NCBI GenBank assembly: GCA_021292105.1
Contig: CM037874.1
Location: 32,786,185-32,850,184 of the forward strand
Direction: 5' to 3'
Length of the DNA: 64,000 nt
Source of the DNA: Anadara kagoshimensis
Lineage: Eukaryota > Mollusca > Bivalvia > Arcoida > Arcidae
Shown: one piece after another, positions 12,858 to 22,719 of the stretch
How the letters are laid out: each line of letters opens with the position of its first letter
Position numbering within the stretch: position 1 is the first letter of the stretch
Notes under the pieces: model-generated
Databases searched by the model: none
The model's input: only the letters and a program-made list of their open reading frames with translations
Told to the model about the DNA's origin: nothing
Program-made: the position numbers and the translations under genes

Positions 12858-15800
12858 TAAAATAAATTCCGAAACACAATTCTGCAATTATTTCATTAAT
12901 TTTTATCTGAAATCGTCAAATCATAAGATTCCATCTCAAATAGAAATAATGGTTTCATGGATGCTATCACCGTAAATATGTACCTTAATTATCATATTTG
13001 ATATTTGTCAGGTTCTCAGGATATTGATGAGGTTATAAAAGGATTACGAGAATGGAACACGTATACTTGTATGAAATTCCGGGACGCAAACGCCAATGAC
13101 AGGGCCTCGGATGTGCCAAGGGTTCGGTTTACAGGCAGGGATAGAGGGTATTTTTATAACAATTATTTCTGAATTTCGCTTTATAAACCTATAACGGTTC
13201 TGAAAAGAAATAAATAACTTCTAAAAATCGCTACAAGAATGTGATATGATAGAATCACAGAATAAGCAAGAACAGTTCGCCTCTATAATAAATCAGTGCT
13301 TTCAAATAGGCTATTAGGCGCCTCGGTGGCCAAGTAGTGTAAAGTGCGCTTTTATATCAGTTTGCCTCTCTCCTAGCTTCGAATCCTGCTCGAGGCAAAT
13401 CTTAGTGTGAGCAGGTTTATCAGTTTGCTTGTCGAAGAAAGGTGATTTTCTTTTGACACTCCGGTTTCCTCCAACTTTATAGAAAAAAGATAAGATTGAC
13501 AAAAACCTTCACTGGGCCATAAAACCATTACTCGACTCCATTCATTGGGATTTTAAACCCTGTATTAGTACAAGATGCACATTAAAGTTATATACACTAT
13601 AGACTAATTAGTCGTTGGTACCAAAACAGTACAAATTAAATAAGATAGAGTGTTTGACTAATGTAATGTCTACATTTTATTTCAGCTGTTACTCTTTCAT
13701 TGGCAGACAAGGTGGTCAACAGATAATACAGCTTCTTCCGCAGTGTAGAACGGTAAGATCGATAATCATCGTCATATCTCTATTTCCTCTAGTAAAGAAA
13801 TTATAAACATAGAACTTAAGCAATAAATTTAACATACAGTCCAACCTGCCTTAAAGGCCACCTGTATAAAAGGGCCACCTGTTATAAAGACCAGCAGAAT
13901 TGTATCCCAATTGTTCTTCATTCATATTATTTGAACCTGTATATATAGACCACTTTTACTGGTTCATTGGGTGGTCTTTATAGACAGGATTGACTGTACG
14001 TGTAATTATGCAAACCAATATTTTTATTATACGTATTATGTATATATTATTTACATACATTTTATAAACGTGTATTTAGGCAGCATGCTTCTAGTTCAAC
14101 AGCAGGCAGAGCAGATTATTAGGTGGTTGGGCAAGCCGCTATTCCCAGCAACAAGGTACCTGCAATACTTGCTATCCAGCTAGAACGTGTAGCAGGTACA
14201 TAAACGCATATGAATAAAATGACTGCAAGTTTCCAGTCTAACGACAAGTAGATCAGACCATCAAGTGATTGAGCTTCGATCCACATCAACAAGCTGTCTG
14301 CAATACCAGACCGCGCAACACATATACACACCCCTTCTACCTACTGATATGATATAACTTGAGCCAATTTTCTTAATTTAAAATGAACTTAAGCCATCTT
14401 CGAGCATGAGACATATACACTGCTGTCATATACCATTTTTTTTTTATTTAATCACAAAATACATTCAAAAATGGTATATGCCATTTTTTTGAATTTATTT
14501 TATGATTAAATTTTTAAAAAATGGTATATGACACTGCTGATACGTATTTTATGACGCAGACACTGTGTAGTGTGAATTGGCTTAATGTAACCGTACTAAT
14601 GTCTCTGTGTGGCGATTTTCCCTAGTAGAATCATATTTAGAGGCCAGTGATTGTTAAATATGTGTTGTACATGTATGTAGAGACCAATAATTGTAAAATA
14701 AGTTTGATTGTTGTTTGAGCCAAGCTAATGCATATCATTTTACTAATATTGTGACGGGTGTAATGCAAAGGATTTTATAACCAGTTGTACCAGGTTTTGT
14801 TGACAACTATTGCATCTCCTGTTTCTCATTGTATACGCTTTAGTTTTGTTGTTGCTTGATATTAGTATGCCGCCTTTTCCAAATATAATCCTGGATATCC
14901 AGGGAACCTGGAATACTCTTCCCAGATGACAGTTCATGAGTTTAACTTAATTTGACAGTTTTCTGGTTTTCATTTTGCTTGTGGGATTGTTATTTCGACA
15001 TAGACCAGTGTGGTTGTGTTTGATGTTCTGGTTGTCGCTATGTTCGTACTTTTTTTTATAAATAAACACGCTTATATGCATACGTTAATTTTTTCCTGAA
15101 ATAACAAATGTTCGTAAACTATGTCTGATAATCCCCAAGAATTCGTTATTCCATTCCTTTAAATAATGCAAATACGCAGTAATATTTAGTTATATTAGTT
15201 CGGTGCTTACTTTTCCGAAGCACCCAGCCTTAGTTCCCCGGTGGAAGTTCACGCAGTGTTTATCTTGCTTTTGGGATAATGGCTTAAGCATTTACCGGTA
15301 TGTGTTGTGTTTTTTTTTATTCAATTTATATTCTTTTCATTTATCTTTCTTTTACAGAAGCGAACAATCGTCCATGAAGTTGGTCACGCCATTGGGTTTT
15401 TCCATGAACATGTCCGTCCAGATCGCGACTCATTTGTAGAGGTTTTATTCAACAACATCCCAGACGATTCACACTTTAACTTCAGACGTGTTGACAATGC
15501 CCAGAGTTTAGGAGTACCATATGATTTTCTAAGTATTATGCATTACAGTGAAAAGGTTATTGTCTCAAATAAACTTACTCTAAATCGGGAAATTTTGCGT
15601 CAATTAATTGACGTTTCGCCGACCACGCCCACAATGTTCCGACACAGGCCGACATCACGGTACCAAAGCAGCGTCAAGGCAACTTATGACGTGCTAGTGT
15701 CAGTGACGTCATTAAACGGCACAATTCTGGCCGAGTTTTCATTCTTTTTGCGTTTAATTCAAGCATGTCGGACCTTTGTCGGATCATTGTGGGCGTGGCC

Positions 15801-18800
15801 GGCGATACGTCAATTGTTGTGAGGATCGCCATTTCAAGATAGCCGCGTCATTTTTTTTTAGCATCTGGTTATGTCCAGTACAACTGCAATGAACTGAATC
15901 AAAATGAAATACTCGTGATGTTTTATTTTATTTTCGTGTTTTGTTTCTCTCGCGAATTTTCCGAGAAAATTAAACGAACTCGAAAATTTCTCGATTTACA
16001 GTAATCATGAATGGTAGGTTCATTTTCAAAGGGTCAGTAGAAATAGAGGATATATTTGACGTATCATAGTTCCATGTTCCTTTCACACAATTTTTATTAC
16101 ACACGTGGCGGGTGTAGCTAGCTAAACAGGAGGTGCTTACCCTTCCGGAGCACCCTGCCTCACTTCCCTGGTGGAAGTTCACGTGTCTAACCTAAGTTGT
16201 CAGTTCCAAAGTTTTTACTTTGCTTCTGGATTGTGATTCGGACATGGTTTAGTATGTTTGTTTTTGATACATAGGTAACTACACTGCATTATTGTACTTA
16301 GTAGGTAATTTAGGTTGATAATAATAATTTTATTACTACAGTACATCCATTTTAAAAGCAATAAAAGTGGAAGAGTAAGCTACCTTTTGTTGACCCATTC
16401 CAGATGATTTCATAAAAAATGTAAATAATCAGTGAACAAAACTCTCCTTTGATAATCCAACTAACAGACACAAAGCAAGTGATAATAGCGACATGTTGAC
16501 ATATCATTATTTTGTTAAAATTAAGCTATATATTGTATGAAACATTTAAGAAATGACATTTTGATCATGGTATTTCAAGGGGTAATGCAAGATAGTGTGG
16601 CGCGTGCCAAATTCGATGAAGGACAAAGCCCTTCATTTTTTAATTTGGCACGCGCCACACTATCTTGCATTACCCCTTGAAATACCATGAGCAGAAATGT
16701 CATTTCTTATATTAACAATTCTTTCTTTCAATAAATATTTTGATTTGTTTTAATTTCTGGCGCTATTTCTTCCATACCTGCTCATGTGAGATAGGATTTT
16801 AAGCCATGCGAAATCGGCGTATCTCACATGACCATGTTACCCCCTGTGTAGGAGCGGAAAAATTGATACACATCAAGGGTCATGACCCCAATTGTCTTTC
16901 ACGGGAATTGCAATACAATTGCTTCTGTATGTTTCATCGAAGACAGGTACAGTCATATTGTAAATATAAAGGAATGAAATCTGTTTCTATAAACCGCATA
17001 GCAGATAGAGTAAAATATCGTAATCCCACCCACTAAAACGCAGAAGCGTTGGCTCACGCATAACAGACCGTCTCACCGCTTGACTCTAATCCATTTCAGG
17101 GGAAAATCTTACTGTGGAATTGTCAATCTCCTTGTTGAAAGTTGGTGTATTCCACGGACATTATGATTTCCTCCACCATTCCAACATTGACTGCCTCAAT
17201 AAAAGAGGGGCATGAAACACCAATACCCAACTCTACTCCTTAATAAATTGTAATTTTACTCTGTTATTTCAGGCTTTTGTCAGGAACGGTAATGGTATAT
17301 CTATGAGAGCCAGAGATTCTAGATATCAGTCACTTATGGGAAGAGCCACACAGCTGAGTTTTAGGGACGTTAAACAAGCTAACTTATTTCTTAATTGTGC
17401 TGGTATGTAAACAGTGGTATATATGTTGAAAGTTTAACTCTAACCTATCGAATTGGTGCCAAATCGGCAGCTGATCCCAAGCCCTCGTTGGCTACATTTA
17501 TATTTCGGCAGATGTTATCTTCTCTCGACAGCTTTTCGGCAGATGTTATCTTCTCTCGACAGCTTTTCGGCAGATGTTATCGTCTCTCGACAGCTTTTCG
17601 GCAGATGTTATCGTCTCTCGACAGCTTTTCGGCAGATGTTATCTTCTCTCGACAGCTTTTCGGCAGATGTTATCGTCTCTCGACAGCTTTTCGGCAGATG
17701 TTATCTTCTCTCGACAGCTTTTCGGCAGATGTTATCTTCTCTCGACAGCTTTTCGGCAGATGTTATCTTCTCTCGACAGCTTTTCGGTCACTAGCTGTCC
17801 ATATCTCGTCCACCCGACAGCCGAGTTTCGACTCCTTTTCGTTACCTTAGTGTTTCACTTTCGACAGGCCGGTACTGTATCGTCGACCGTCCTAAAATCG
17901 AGAGCGTCCTAAGATTCGAGGCCATTTTTGTTTTCAGTTATTATACGCGAGTATCGTCTCTGCAGTGACGATTTCATGCATTAAAGACAAAATTTAGGTA
18001 TTTACTGTGAAACTATCCAGAAAATCAGTTGTCTATTTTTCAGCTCTCAAATTCTTGTTGCGTTAGCAAATTTAGTTCGTTTTCTATTAGAGTCTCGAAT
18101 CACGGACGGTCGAGGATATATAGTGTATGCATGTTGAAAGTTTACCCTAAGCTAACGAATTGGTCTTAATTTGGCAGCTCATCTCTGTCTCTTGACCATA
18201 TTCGACAGCTTTTCGGCAGCTGATACATGTATGTATATTGTTTTTCGGTCGGTCACCAACTATCCATATTTCTCGGCCACTCGGCAGCCGAGCTTGAACT
18301 TTATTAGTTAGTTCAGTGTTAACTAAGGTTTGTGCTGCAGGTATAAATAGACATGGGATAAAACTTGCTGTGGTGTAGTTGTGTTATGAAGGCATTGTCA
18401 TTCATGCTTAACGACTGTTGCTGGTCAGTTTGGGAGTGTATGTGCTTAGTGATCAACATTTGGAACAGTAATACTTGACGGAATGTATTTGCTAAATGCC
18501 TTAAAGATGTATGTAGTACATGTTTTCTTTGTTGTTTTGACTGTTGTCGCGTACAATTTATACGACTGCTACCTTCATTTGTGTACTTTACAAAACATGC
18601 TATCACATATCAATATCATCATCTCAAATGGGCCTCTTGTGCACCATGTGCATCACCATGGTGACCGCTCACTAACCCGAAGGCCCGATAATCCGAAAGC
18701 ACTATTACCTGAAGGACTTGCAGTGAGAATGCCCGGTAATCTCAAGGCCCGGTAATACCTGTACCTTACAATTTGCCTTTTAAGAGGCTGTCACTTTTAG

Positions 18801-19449
18801 TTTAGTTGTCTTTACTCCTGATACATATCACCAAAGCAGCTCAATTGGGAGAGCGTGCGCTTTGTATGTGAGAAGTCGGGGTTCGAACCTGGTCGGGGTC
18901 TGAGCAAGAATTTGTTGTGACTGCTCTTTCGCCAAACACTCAGTATTTAAAAATGAAAGTCATGGGGTCCTTTGTAAGAGACCTATGTCCCGTGACACAA
19001 AAGGTGTGACACGCTAAAGAATCCTCCTTGCATATTACCATGAGCGCACAGCAAAGGCTAAAATGTCTGCCACTTTAACTGTAGCTGGTAACGTCTCAAT
19101 ATAAATGAAATATTATTGACTCGGATATAAGACCCAATTTAATCAATCAGTAAATTTATTCTTGATACATGTTTTAATTGCAGCTAACTGCCCCCAAAGG
19201 CAATGTCCAGGAGAAGGATTTCTTGACAAAAACTGTCAATGTCGGTGTCCCAGTCAATTCGAACCATCAGGTGCTTGTGGCGCGGGCGGCTCAGTTTTAC
19301 AAGCCACTGACCCCAGAATCAGCAGGTTCCCTACAGATCAAGTCAACGTTCAGGAGGAAATTAGGACTGTAGACAATTTCCAGGAACTGTTTAACAGATT
19401 AGGAAATATCCCTAATTCAACATCCCTCGTCGATTTACCAGCATTTTAA
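8081..19449 (+). CDS. Astacin-family zinc metalloprotease, multi-exon gene (gene-level entry)
   Basis: This is a secreted M12A endopeptidase gene. Exons at 8562-8645 (tentative), 9590-9674, 10330-10426, 12292-12392, 13012-13147, 13686-13752, 15358-15555, 17273-17402 and 19184-19449 join with GT-AG introns and consistent phase into 387 residues, plus a 5' exon with a signal peptide (start ATG 8081). The order is signal peptide, pro-domain with an EGD motif resembling the astacin aspartate switch, a TKR basic cleavage site, and a catalytic domain of about 200 residues with [11 protein letters not shown] and SIMHY. The four conserved cysteines lie in TCMKF, GCYSF, QCRT and LNCA. A cysteine-rich EGF-like tail follows. 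Family knowledge: the three histidines and the Met-turn tyrosine surround the zinc, and the pro-peptide aspartate keeps the zymogen inactive. The substrate cannot be told; molluscan relatives act in digestion, development or matrix processing. The 5' exon structure is uncertain. Confidence 0.9.
8562..8645 (+). CDS. Astacin gene, pro-domain exon (tentative)
   Basis: This stretch translates to 28 residues containing [18 protein letters not shown] and ends at a GTAGGT donor. Its phase (0) matches the next exon at 9590. The acceptor would be the AG of CCATAG at 8559-8561. If the upstream Thr/Pro ORF were instead joined by a one-base shift, this stretch would be its direct continuation without an intron. 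The acidic and polar composition suits an astacin pro-peptide. Confidence 0.55.
9199..9281 (+). repeat. (TA)n then poly-T tract
   Basis: About 45 bp of TA dinucleotides followed by about 25 T. Other long microsatellites: GT at 7673-7710, 9762-9808, 10088-10131 and 12809-12854; CA at 48621-48660; CT and GT at 48706-48757; TAA-type at 63172-63226. Confidence 0.9.
9590..9674 (+). CDS. Astacin gene, pro-domain exon with ITPIDEII
   Basis: The acceptor is TTTTTAG at 9589 and the donor is GTGGGT. It encodes 28 residues beginning [17 protein letters not shown] and ends in phase 1, so that the split codon with the next exon makes cysteine (NR-C-AFC). A short PIDEII-like stretch before the inhibitory motif is common in astacin pro-peptides. 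Confidence 0.75.
10330..10426 (+). CDS. Astacin gene, pro-domain exon with EGD motif
   Basis: The acceptor is TTTTTCCAG and the donor GTAAGT. The encoded peptide contains [17 protein letters not shown]. The GD within LTEGDVM fits the FxGD-type motif whose aspartate blocks the zinc in astacin zymogens (family knowledge). Phase 1 in and 2 out, matching both neighbours. Confidence 0.85.
10463..10650 (-). mobile_element. SINE 3' part, inverted, in an astacin intron
   Basis: GTTTAACGTCCCAGTCAAGA, ATTTCACTTATATCGAGACG and CACGAACTTCG are the reverse complement of the SINE tail at 60897. The tRNA head is missing. Confidence 0.6.
11035..11460 (+). repeat. Two-copy direct repeat of about 180 bp in an astacin intron
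   Basis: About 11037-11213 and 11287-11450 share GACGCCATCAA, CTATATTGAGAAAA and CATGTCCGATTTGATTGGAG in the same order, with roughly 15 % differences. Function unknown. Confidence 0.6.
11916..12070. mobile_element. Palindromic hairpin MITE, 155 bp
   Basis: The left arm AAGAAATAAAGACAATTGTA matches the reverse complement of the right end (ACAATTGTCTTTATTTCTT). The arms of about 60 bp continue through TTAGTTACCGTGGTATAACT and GGCCTTTCG, with a 35-bp loop. A 64-codon ORF here is a by-product. Confidence 0.7.
12292..12392 (+). CDS. Astacin gene, cleavage site and start of the catalytic domain
   Basis: The acceptor is ATTACAG and the donor GTAAGT. The exon encodes [13 protein letters not shown] and then [20 protein letters not shown] is a likely basic processing site. 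The W-P-x-x-T-x-P-V/Y pattern is the usual N-terminus of the mature astacin domain. Confidence 0.9.
13012..13147 (+). CDS. Astacin gene, catalytic-domain exon (first conserved Cys)
   Basis: The acceptor is TTTGTCAG and the donor GTATTT. The exon encodes an amphipathic helix ([19 protein letters not shown]) carrying the first of the four family cysteines, then the strand segment [12 protein letters not shown]. Phases 1 in and 2 out match the neighbouring exons. Confidence 0.92.
13315..13560 (+). mobile_element. tRNA-headed SINE copy in an astacin intron
   Basis: The head GCCTCGGTGGCCAAGTAGTG resembles a Leu/Ser-type tRNA A box, and CTTCGAATCCTGC a B box. The body CTTAGTGTGAGCAGG and CTCCGGTTTCCTCCA recurs at 23520 and 60650. 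The tail has GGGCCATAAAACCATTAC. Confidence 0.55.
13686..13752 (+). CDS. Astacin gene, catalytic-domain exon [13 protein letters not shown]
   Basis: The acceptor is TTTCAG and the donor GTAAGA. It encodes [16 protein letters not shown] and then LLPQCRT, the strongly conserved strand and turn holding the second and third family cysteines just before the zinc helix. Confidence 0.93.
13835..13998. mobile_element. MITE with TACAGTC ends (TA-type), copy 1
   Basis: TACAGTCCAACCTGCCTTAA at the left pairs with TATAGACAGGATTGACTGTA at the right. GGCCACC and GGTGGTCTTTATAG blocks are inside. The same family is at 20702 and 32125. TA at the very ends suggests a mariner-type target. Confidence 0.6.
14424..14533. 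mobile_element. Short hairpin MITE with TGTCATATACC ends
   Basis: The left arm TGTCATATACCATTTTTTTT mirrors AAAAAATGGTATATGACA at the right, and the centre GGTATATGCC is itself palindromic. A related pair of ends (TGTCATATACC and GGTATATGACA) occurs at about 31438-31496. Confidence 0.65.
14930..15305 (+). mobile_element. Two retroelement tail family A fragments in an astacin intron
   Basis: 14930-15025 has TTTAACTTAATTTGACAG and a TTTCATTTTGCTT stretch. 15205-15305 has CTTTTCCGAAGCACCC and GGTGGAAGTTCACGC. Both are diverged and incomplete. Confidence 0.45.
15358..15555 (+). CDS. Astacin gene, zinc-binding and Met-turn exon
   Basis: The acceptor is TTTTACAG and the donor is GTTATT. It encodes 66 residues: [20 protein letters not shown], the complete zinc motif (HExxHxxGFxHExxRPDRD), and ends with [13 protein letters not shown], the Met-turn with the zinc-side tyrosine. 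All catalytic residues are present, so the enzyme is predicted active. The frame stays open downstream to 15822, but that part is intronic and made of a MITE. Confidence 0.96.
15601..15816. mobile_element. GC-richer TIR MITE in the astacin intron
   Basis: Arms of about 55 bp: AATTGACGTTTCGCCGACCA and CACGCCCACAATGTTCCGAC at the left, mirrored by CATTGTGGGCGTGGCCGGCG and ATACGTCAATTG at the right. It lies 45 bp after the zinc-site exon and happens to stay open in that frame. Confidence 0.65.
16045..16265 (+). mobile_element. Retroelement tail family A copy in an astacin intron
   Basis: It runs from TATATTTGACGTATCATAGT through GTAGCTAGCTAAACAGGAGG to GTATGTTTGTTTTTGAT, so it is 5'-truncated relative to the long copy at 30650 and has the same 3' end. 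Confidence 0.65.
16548..16709. mobile_element. Palindromic hairpin MITE, 162 bp
   Basis: AAGAAATGACATTTTGATCA pairs with GAGCAGAAATGTCATTTCTT. Arms of about 70 bp include GGTATTTCAAGGGGTAATGC and GTGTGGCGCGTGCCAAATT. The loop is about 20 bp. Confidence 0.7.
17273..17402 (+). CDS. Astacin gene, C-terminal catalytic exon
   Basis: The acceptor is TTATTTCAG and the donor GTATGT. The 43 codons include [16 protein letters not shown] and then [13 protein letters not shown]. The closing pattern SFxDVKQANLxLNC is the typical end of the catalytic domain and carries the fourth family cysteine. Confidence 0.94.
17414..17880. mobile_element. MITE family B (CAGGCCTGTCGAAAG ends) with internal VNTR
   Basis: The left end is GTTGAAAGTTTAACTCTAAC and the right CACTTTCGACAGGCCGGTAC. 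The inside has AAATCGGCAGCTGATCCCAA. Related copies are at 18121-18345, 22078-22290, 29437-29635 and 29640-29872. This copy is longer because of nine 31-bp tandem units. Confidence 0.6.
17506..17784 (+). repeat. 31-bp tandem repeat, nine units
   Basis: The unit is CGGCAGATGTTATC followed by (T or G)TCTCTCGACAGCTTTT; the only frequent variant is the T/G at one site. Because 31 is not a multiple of three, overlapping repeat ORFs appear in all three plus frames. None is a gene. Confidence 0.9.
18121..18345. mobile_element. MITE family B copy
   Basis: It carries GTTGAAAGTTTACCCTAAGC, GACAGCTTTTCGGCAGCTG and CACTCGGCAGCCGAGCTTGA, without the 31-bp expansion. Confidence 0.5.
18836..19120 (+). mobile_element. 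tRNA-derived SINE copy (family with CTGGTAACGTCTCAATATAA tail)
   Basis: The head AGCTCAATTGGGAGAGCGTG is an A-box-like tRNA part and GGGGTTCGAACCTGG a good B box. The body has CCGTGACACAAAAGG and CTAAAGAATCC. The tail GCTGGTAACGTCTCAATATA and ATTGACTCGG is shared with copies at 60897 and 56925. Confidence 0.65.
19184..19449 (+). CDS. Astacin gene, last exon: Cys-rich tail
   Basis: The acceptor is TAATTGCAG. The exon completes the Ala codon split from the previous exon, gives 87 more residues and ends at TAA 19447-19449. The first part ([20 protein letters not shown] and on to CPSQF and GAC) is a compact cysteine-rich module resembling the EGF-like tail of many molluscan astacins. The remaining 50 or so residues are hydrophilic with no recognised domain. 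AATAAA at about 20040 is a possible poly(A) signal. Confidence 0.92.
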
Positions 19450-19559
19450 GTAAAAATTGAACTGTCAACAGCCATAAGGAAACATTGTAATATACATAAT
19501 AAGTAAAGAAAAGAGAAGTCATAAATGTTTTGTTTTCACGACAGACCTTTAGTATCCAA

Positions 19560-19655
19560 AAATACCACAATCAAAAACAAACATACTACTCCATGTCCAA
19601 ATCTCAATCATAAAGCAAAGTAAAAACTTTGAAACAGACAAAGTTTAACACGTAT
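19560..19655 (-). mobile_element. Retroelement tail family A 3' fragment, inverted
   Basis: ATCAAAAACAAACATACTAC and GCAAAGTAAAAACTTTG are the reverse complement of the family's 3' end. It lies about 110 bp after the astacin stop codon, so it may be in that gene's 3' UTR. Confidence 0.55.
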
Positions 19656-19835
19656 CTTGATTAGTAAAATAAGATTTTATTACTAAATATAATTTGCAGC
19701 TTTTGCAAGAGCTGATCAATATACAAAAATATAAATGTTCGAAAAGACACAAGAAAATGCACGAATTTTAAAATTATGGTTACCATAGAGTTTTGACACC
19801 AGATACATGTATATTGACAACATTGTATCCATTCT

Positions 19836-20109
19836 GGTCCCAGTTTCATTATTATTTCATATTTATTATTGAACTAAGATTTTCCTTAAATTAAATATTG
19901 TAAATTTGAAATCTTTAAAATATTGCGTAGTTTTGTTTTTTTGTTTTTTTTAGATATTCAGGAAATTAAGGTGCTAGTTTGAAGATCGCTTCAATCTTAT
20001 AACATTTGTATATGTTTTGACAATTTTTTATTTGTATCCAATAAAAGATGGTTAATTGCTAAATTTAAGGAAAATCATAAATAAGTAATGATTGTGAAAT
20101 TGGGACCTG
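19836..20109. mobile_element. MITE family C (GGTCCCAGTTTCA ends)
   Basis: The left GGTCCCAGTTTCATTATTAT pairs with the right GATTGTGAAATTGGGACC. The interior has ACTAAGATTTTCC and the inverse GGAAAATC. Relatives are at 22720-22961 and about 25222-25452. Confidence 0.65.
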
Positions 20110-20309
20110 TTATTGATTGTGAAACTGGGACCTGTTATTGATTGTGAAACTGGGACCTGTTATTGATTGTGAAACTGGGACCTGTTATTGATTGTGAAAC
20201 TGTGACCTGTTATTGATTGTGAAACTGGGACCTGTTATTGATTGTGAAACTGGGACCTGTTATTGATTGTGAAACTGGGACCTGTTATTGATTGTGAAAC
20301 TGGGACCTG
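20110..20309 (+). repeat. 25-bp tandem array, eight units, built from a MITE end
   Basis: The unit is TTATTGATTGTGAAACTGGG plus ACCTG, repeated eight times with one single-base variant (GTGACCTG). It follows directly on MITE family C, whose right end is TGATTGTGAAATTGGGACCTG, so each unit repeats the transposon end plus a few flanking bases. Confidence 0.9.
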
Positions 20310-20701
20310 TTATTCAAGTATTCTGTTGAGCCAAAACGTCTTATATTAATAGCAAGAGCTAATATTGCATGTGAAAATCGTCATATAGGGGATTCTGGGG
20401 AAACAATACAGTAATGAAATAATCTTATCAGAAAAGCACCGTGTGCACTGCAATTTACATTTGCAATTTTTATAAAATTTGCAGTTTACTACAATTTACA
20501 TATATTTGCAAAGCGGTAAAATAATAAAAAATTCACAGATCTCTTCAATGGTTTTCGAAAACCACTATTTCAATCAACTGTTGACAAGACAGATTCCATC
20601 TAAAAAAGATCAGTGCACAATCAAAACTTTTATTGTGTCCTAAAGCCGGTTGTACTGTTACCAAGCAACGACAGAGAAGACAAACTTTGTATACCAATAA
20701 G

Positions 20702-20763
20702 TACAGTCAAACTTGTCTATAAAGGCCACTGACGGGAACCAGTAAAGGTGGCCTTTATAGACA
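20702..20763. mobile_element. MITE with TACAGTC ends, short copy
   Basis: TACAGTCAAACTTGTCTATA and GGTGGCCTTTATAGACAG, with the GGGAACCAGTAAAGG centre shared with the copies at 13835 and 32125. It is truncated. Confidence 0.5.
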
Positions 20764-21299
20764 GATGACCTTTATATACATGAATAAACAACATTCTGAA
20801 TACGACATTTAACACTTTATTGATATTTGTTGTATTCGGTCTCAGCTAACTTGAAACTACATATGTACCTACTTTTGCGAAACTTTAGTACTCAAAACAT
20901 CTAAACCTGGAGTAAAAGACTGACCATATTCACAATTTCTTATGAGCGGTCATCAAAACATAACAATATTGTGTAAATGTGATATAGGTAAACAACATTG
21001 ACCTGTCCGCTTGACTTTTCATTTTACTTTGCTTACTGTAATAGTAATTCAAGCCAAACAAAATCAATCGGTTTTTTTTTTTGTGTTTTTTTAATGATAG
21101 AAATGGATACTTTATAAAGGATTTTTCTTTTTTCTTTCTGTTTTCTGCAATATCATAATTTAGTTGTTTTCGTATTTTTAACTAAAATATCAATAGAATT
21201 TCCTGACTGAATGGTAACTTCACAGGAGGAACTCATTTTCACAAACATATATAAATATTAAAACCACGCTGTAAAACCTGTTTTACATAGCAAATTGAT

Positions 21300-21432
21300 T
21301 TAAAGGAACACGAAACTATGGTACATCAAATATATCCAGGGAAATGTTGGATACATAGACATCATAGTTCTCAACCATAGTATGATTTCAAGCATAAAAC
21401 TTTTTGAGGGATTTGATAAGCATGGACTAGCA
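21300..21432 (-). mobile_element. Retroelement tail family A fragment, inverted
   Basis: It carries GGTACATCAAATATATCCAG and the ATAAAACTTTTTGAGGGA segment of the coding remnant, reverse-complemented. Confidence 0.5.
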
Positions 21433-22077
21433 ATTAAGTTATTAATGTTTTTAACTAAAATATTATCAGAATTTACAGATTGAAAAGTAACTTCACAGGA
21501 TGAACTTTTTCTCATAAACAGATGTTCATAAATAAAATTAGAAAGCTATAATATAATACAATGTATTTTTATAAAAAAAAATACATTCAAGCGACCCTTA
21601 ACTCATATTAAAGACCTGTTCATCACTTCAAGGGACACGTGCACAATCCGTGACCGGAATATAAAAAACATCAATCAGTAGAAGGAAAAACAGCTACTAA
21701 ATAATGAACAGTTTTATATGATAACTTCCTTGATTTTTCCCTCTTTGTTCAAAATTGTCATTTATCTGATGTTTATTATCATCTTTATTTTTAATGAATT
21801 AGTCCACGGATATCTAATTATTAGGTTTAAACTACACTTTCTAAATCAACACACTAATAAACAAACTACTTTTCGGCCAAGGATATCTAATTATTAGTTT
21901 TATATTAAAAACGTTATATTTTTCGTCGGTTTATACATCCTTATTAACGAAAAATGAGACATATCACATTTATATATAAAATATTACGATGTGTTCAATG
22001 ACTTCTCGAAAATAAATTTCATAGAGGTGTTTTCAATAAAGCACAACAGATTGAATTAACTGTATAAAACACAAGTA

Positions 22078-22290
22078 CAGCAGATGTTGCAGTACAGCCC
22101 TGTCGAAAGTTTAGCACTGGGCTGACGAAAGGGTGTCGAAGCCCGATTGTTGAATAGTCGAGATAGCTGCCGAACGATAGATATAGATAACAGCTTGAGA
22201 GAAGCTGTCGAGATATTGTTAAAGAATGACCGAAATTAGTTTTCAATTAAACACCAGTTCGTTATCTTAGTATTAAACTTTCGACATGTC
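22078..22290. mobile_element. MITE family B copy, inverted
   Basis: It carries CAGTACAGCCCTGTCGAAAG, GATAGCTGCCGAACGATAG and ATTAAACTTTCGACATGTC at the other end. Confidence 0.55.
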
Positions 22291-22719
22291 TCGCCTGAAT
22301 ATTCCAAATACTTAGTTTACTCCTTCTTCTTAGAGGTTTTTGTCTTGCTTTGCAGTTTTATTTGTCATACATTTAAGCCATGTATCATTGATTTTTCGTT
22401 TATAGTTTTGGTTTCGATTCGCATGGCGTGATTGCCAATATCCATACCAATGTACATTAATCTTATGTGCATTAATAATGACGTAGTGACATACTACTTT
22501 ATTTCAAATAAAAATGGAGACGGTGATTTTTTTCTTAATTTTCATGATATGCTTATTCAATATTTAGTCACTCCCTGATTCTCAACTTGCTGAAATATTA
22601 AAACTAAATCCACTGGCTGCAAACACAGGTCATGTGTTTTCCAATCTGCTAACAACACCTGCGATTTTGGTCAAATTGGGGTATCAACATTTATACTCAC
22701 GGTATAAAGCTTTCAAAGC

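Noticed and set aside
17506..17784. CRISPR-like regular repeats
   Set aside because: The 31-bp units are directly adjacent with no unique spacers, and the sequence is eukaryotic.
17453..17912. Overlapping ORFs of 110-150 residues with repeated SFSADVI-type peptides
   Set aside because: They exist in all three frames because a 31-bp tandem repeat lacks stops. They lie in an astacin intron inside a MITE.
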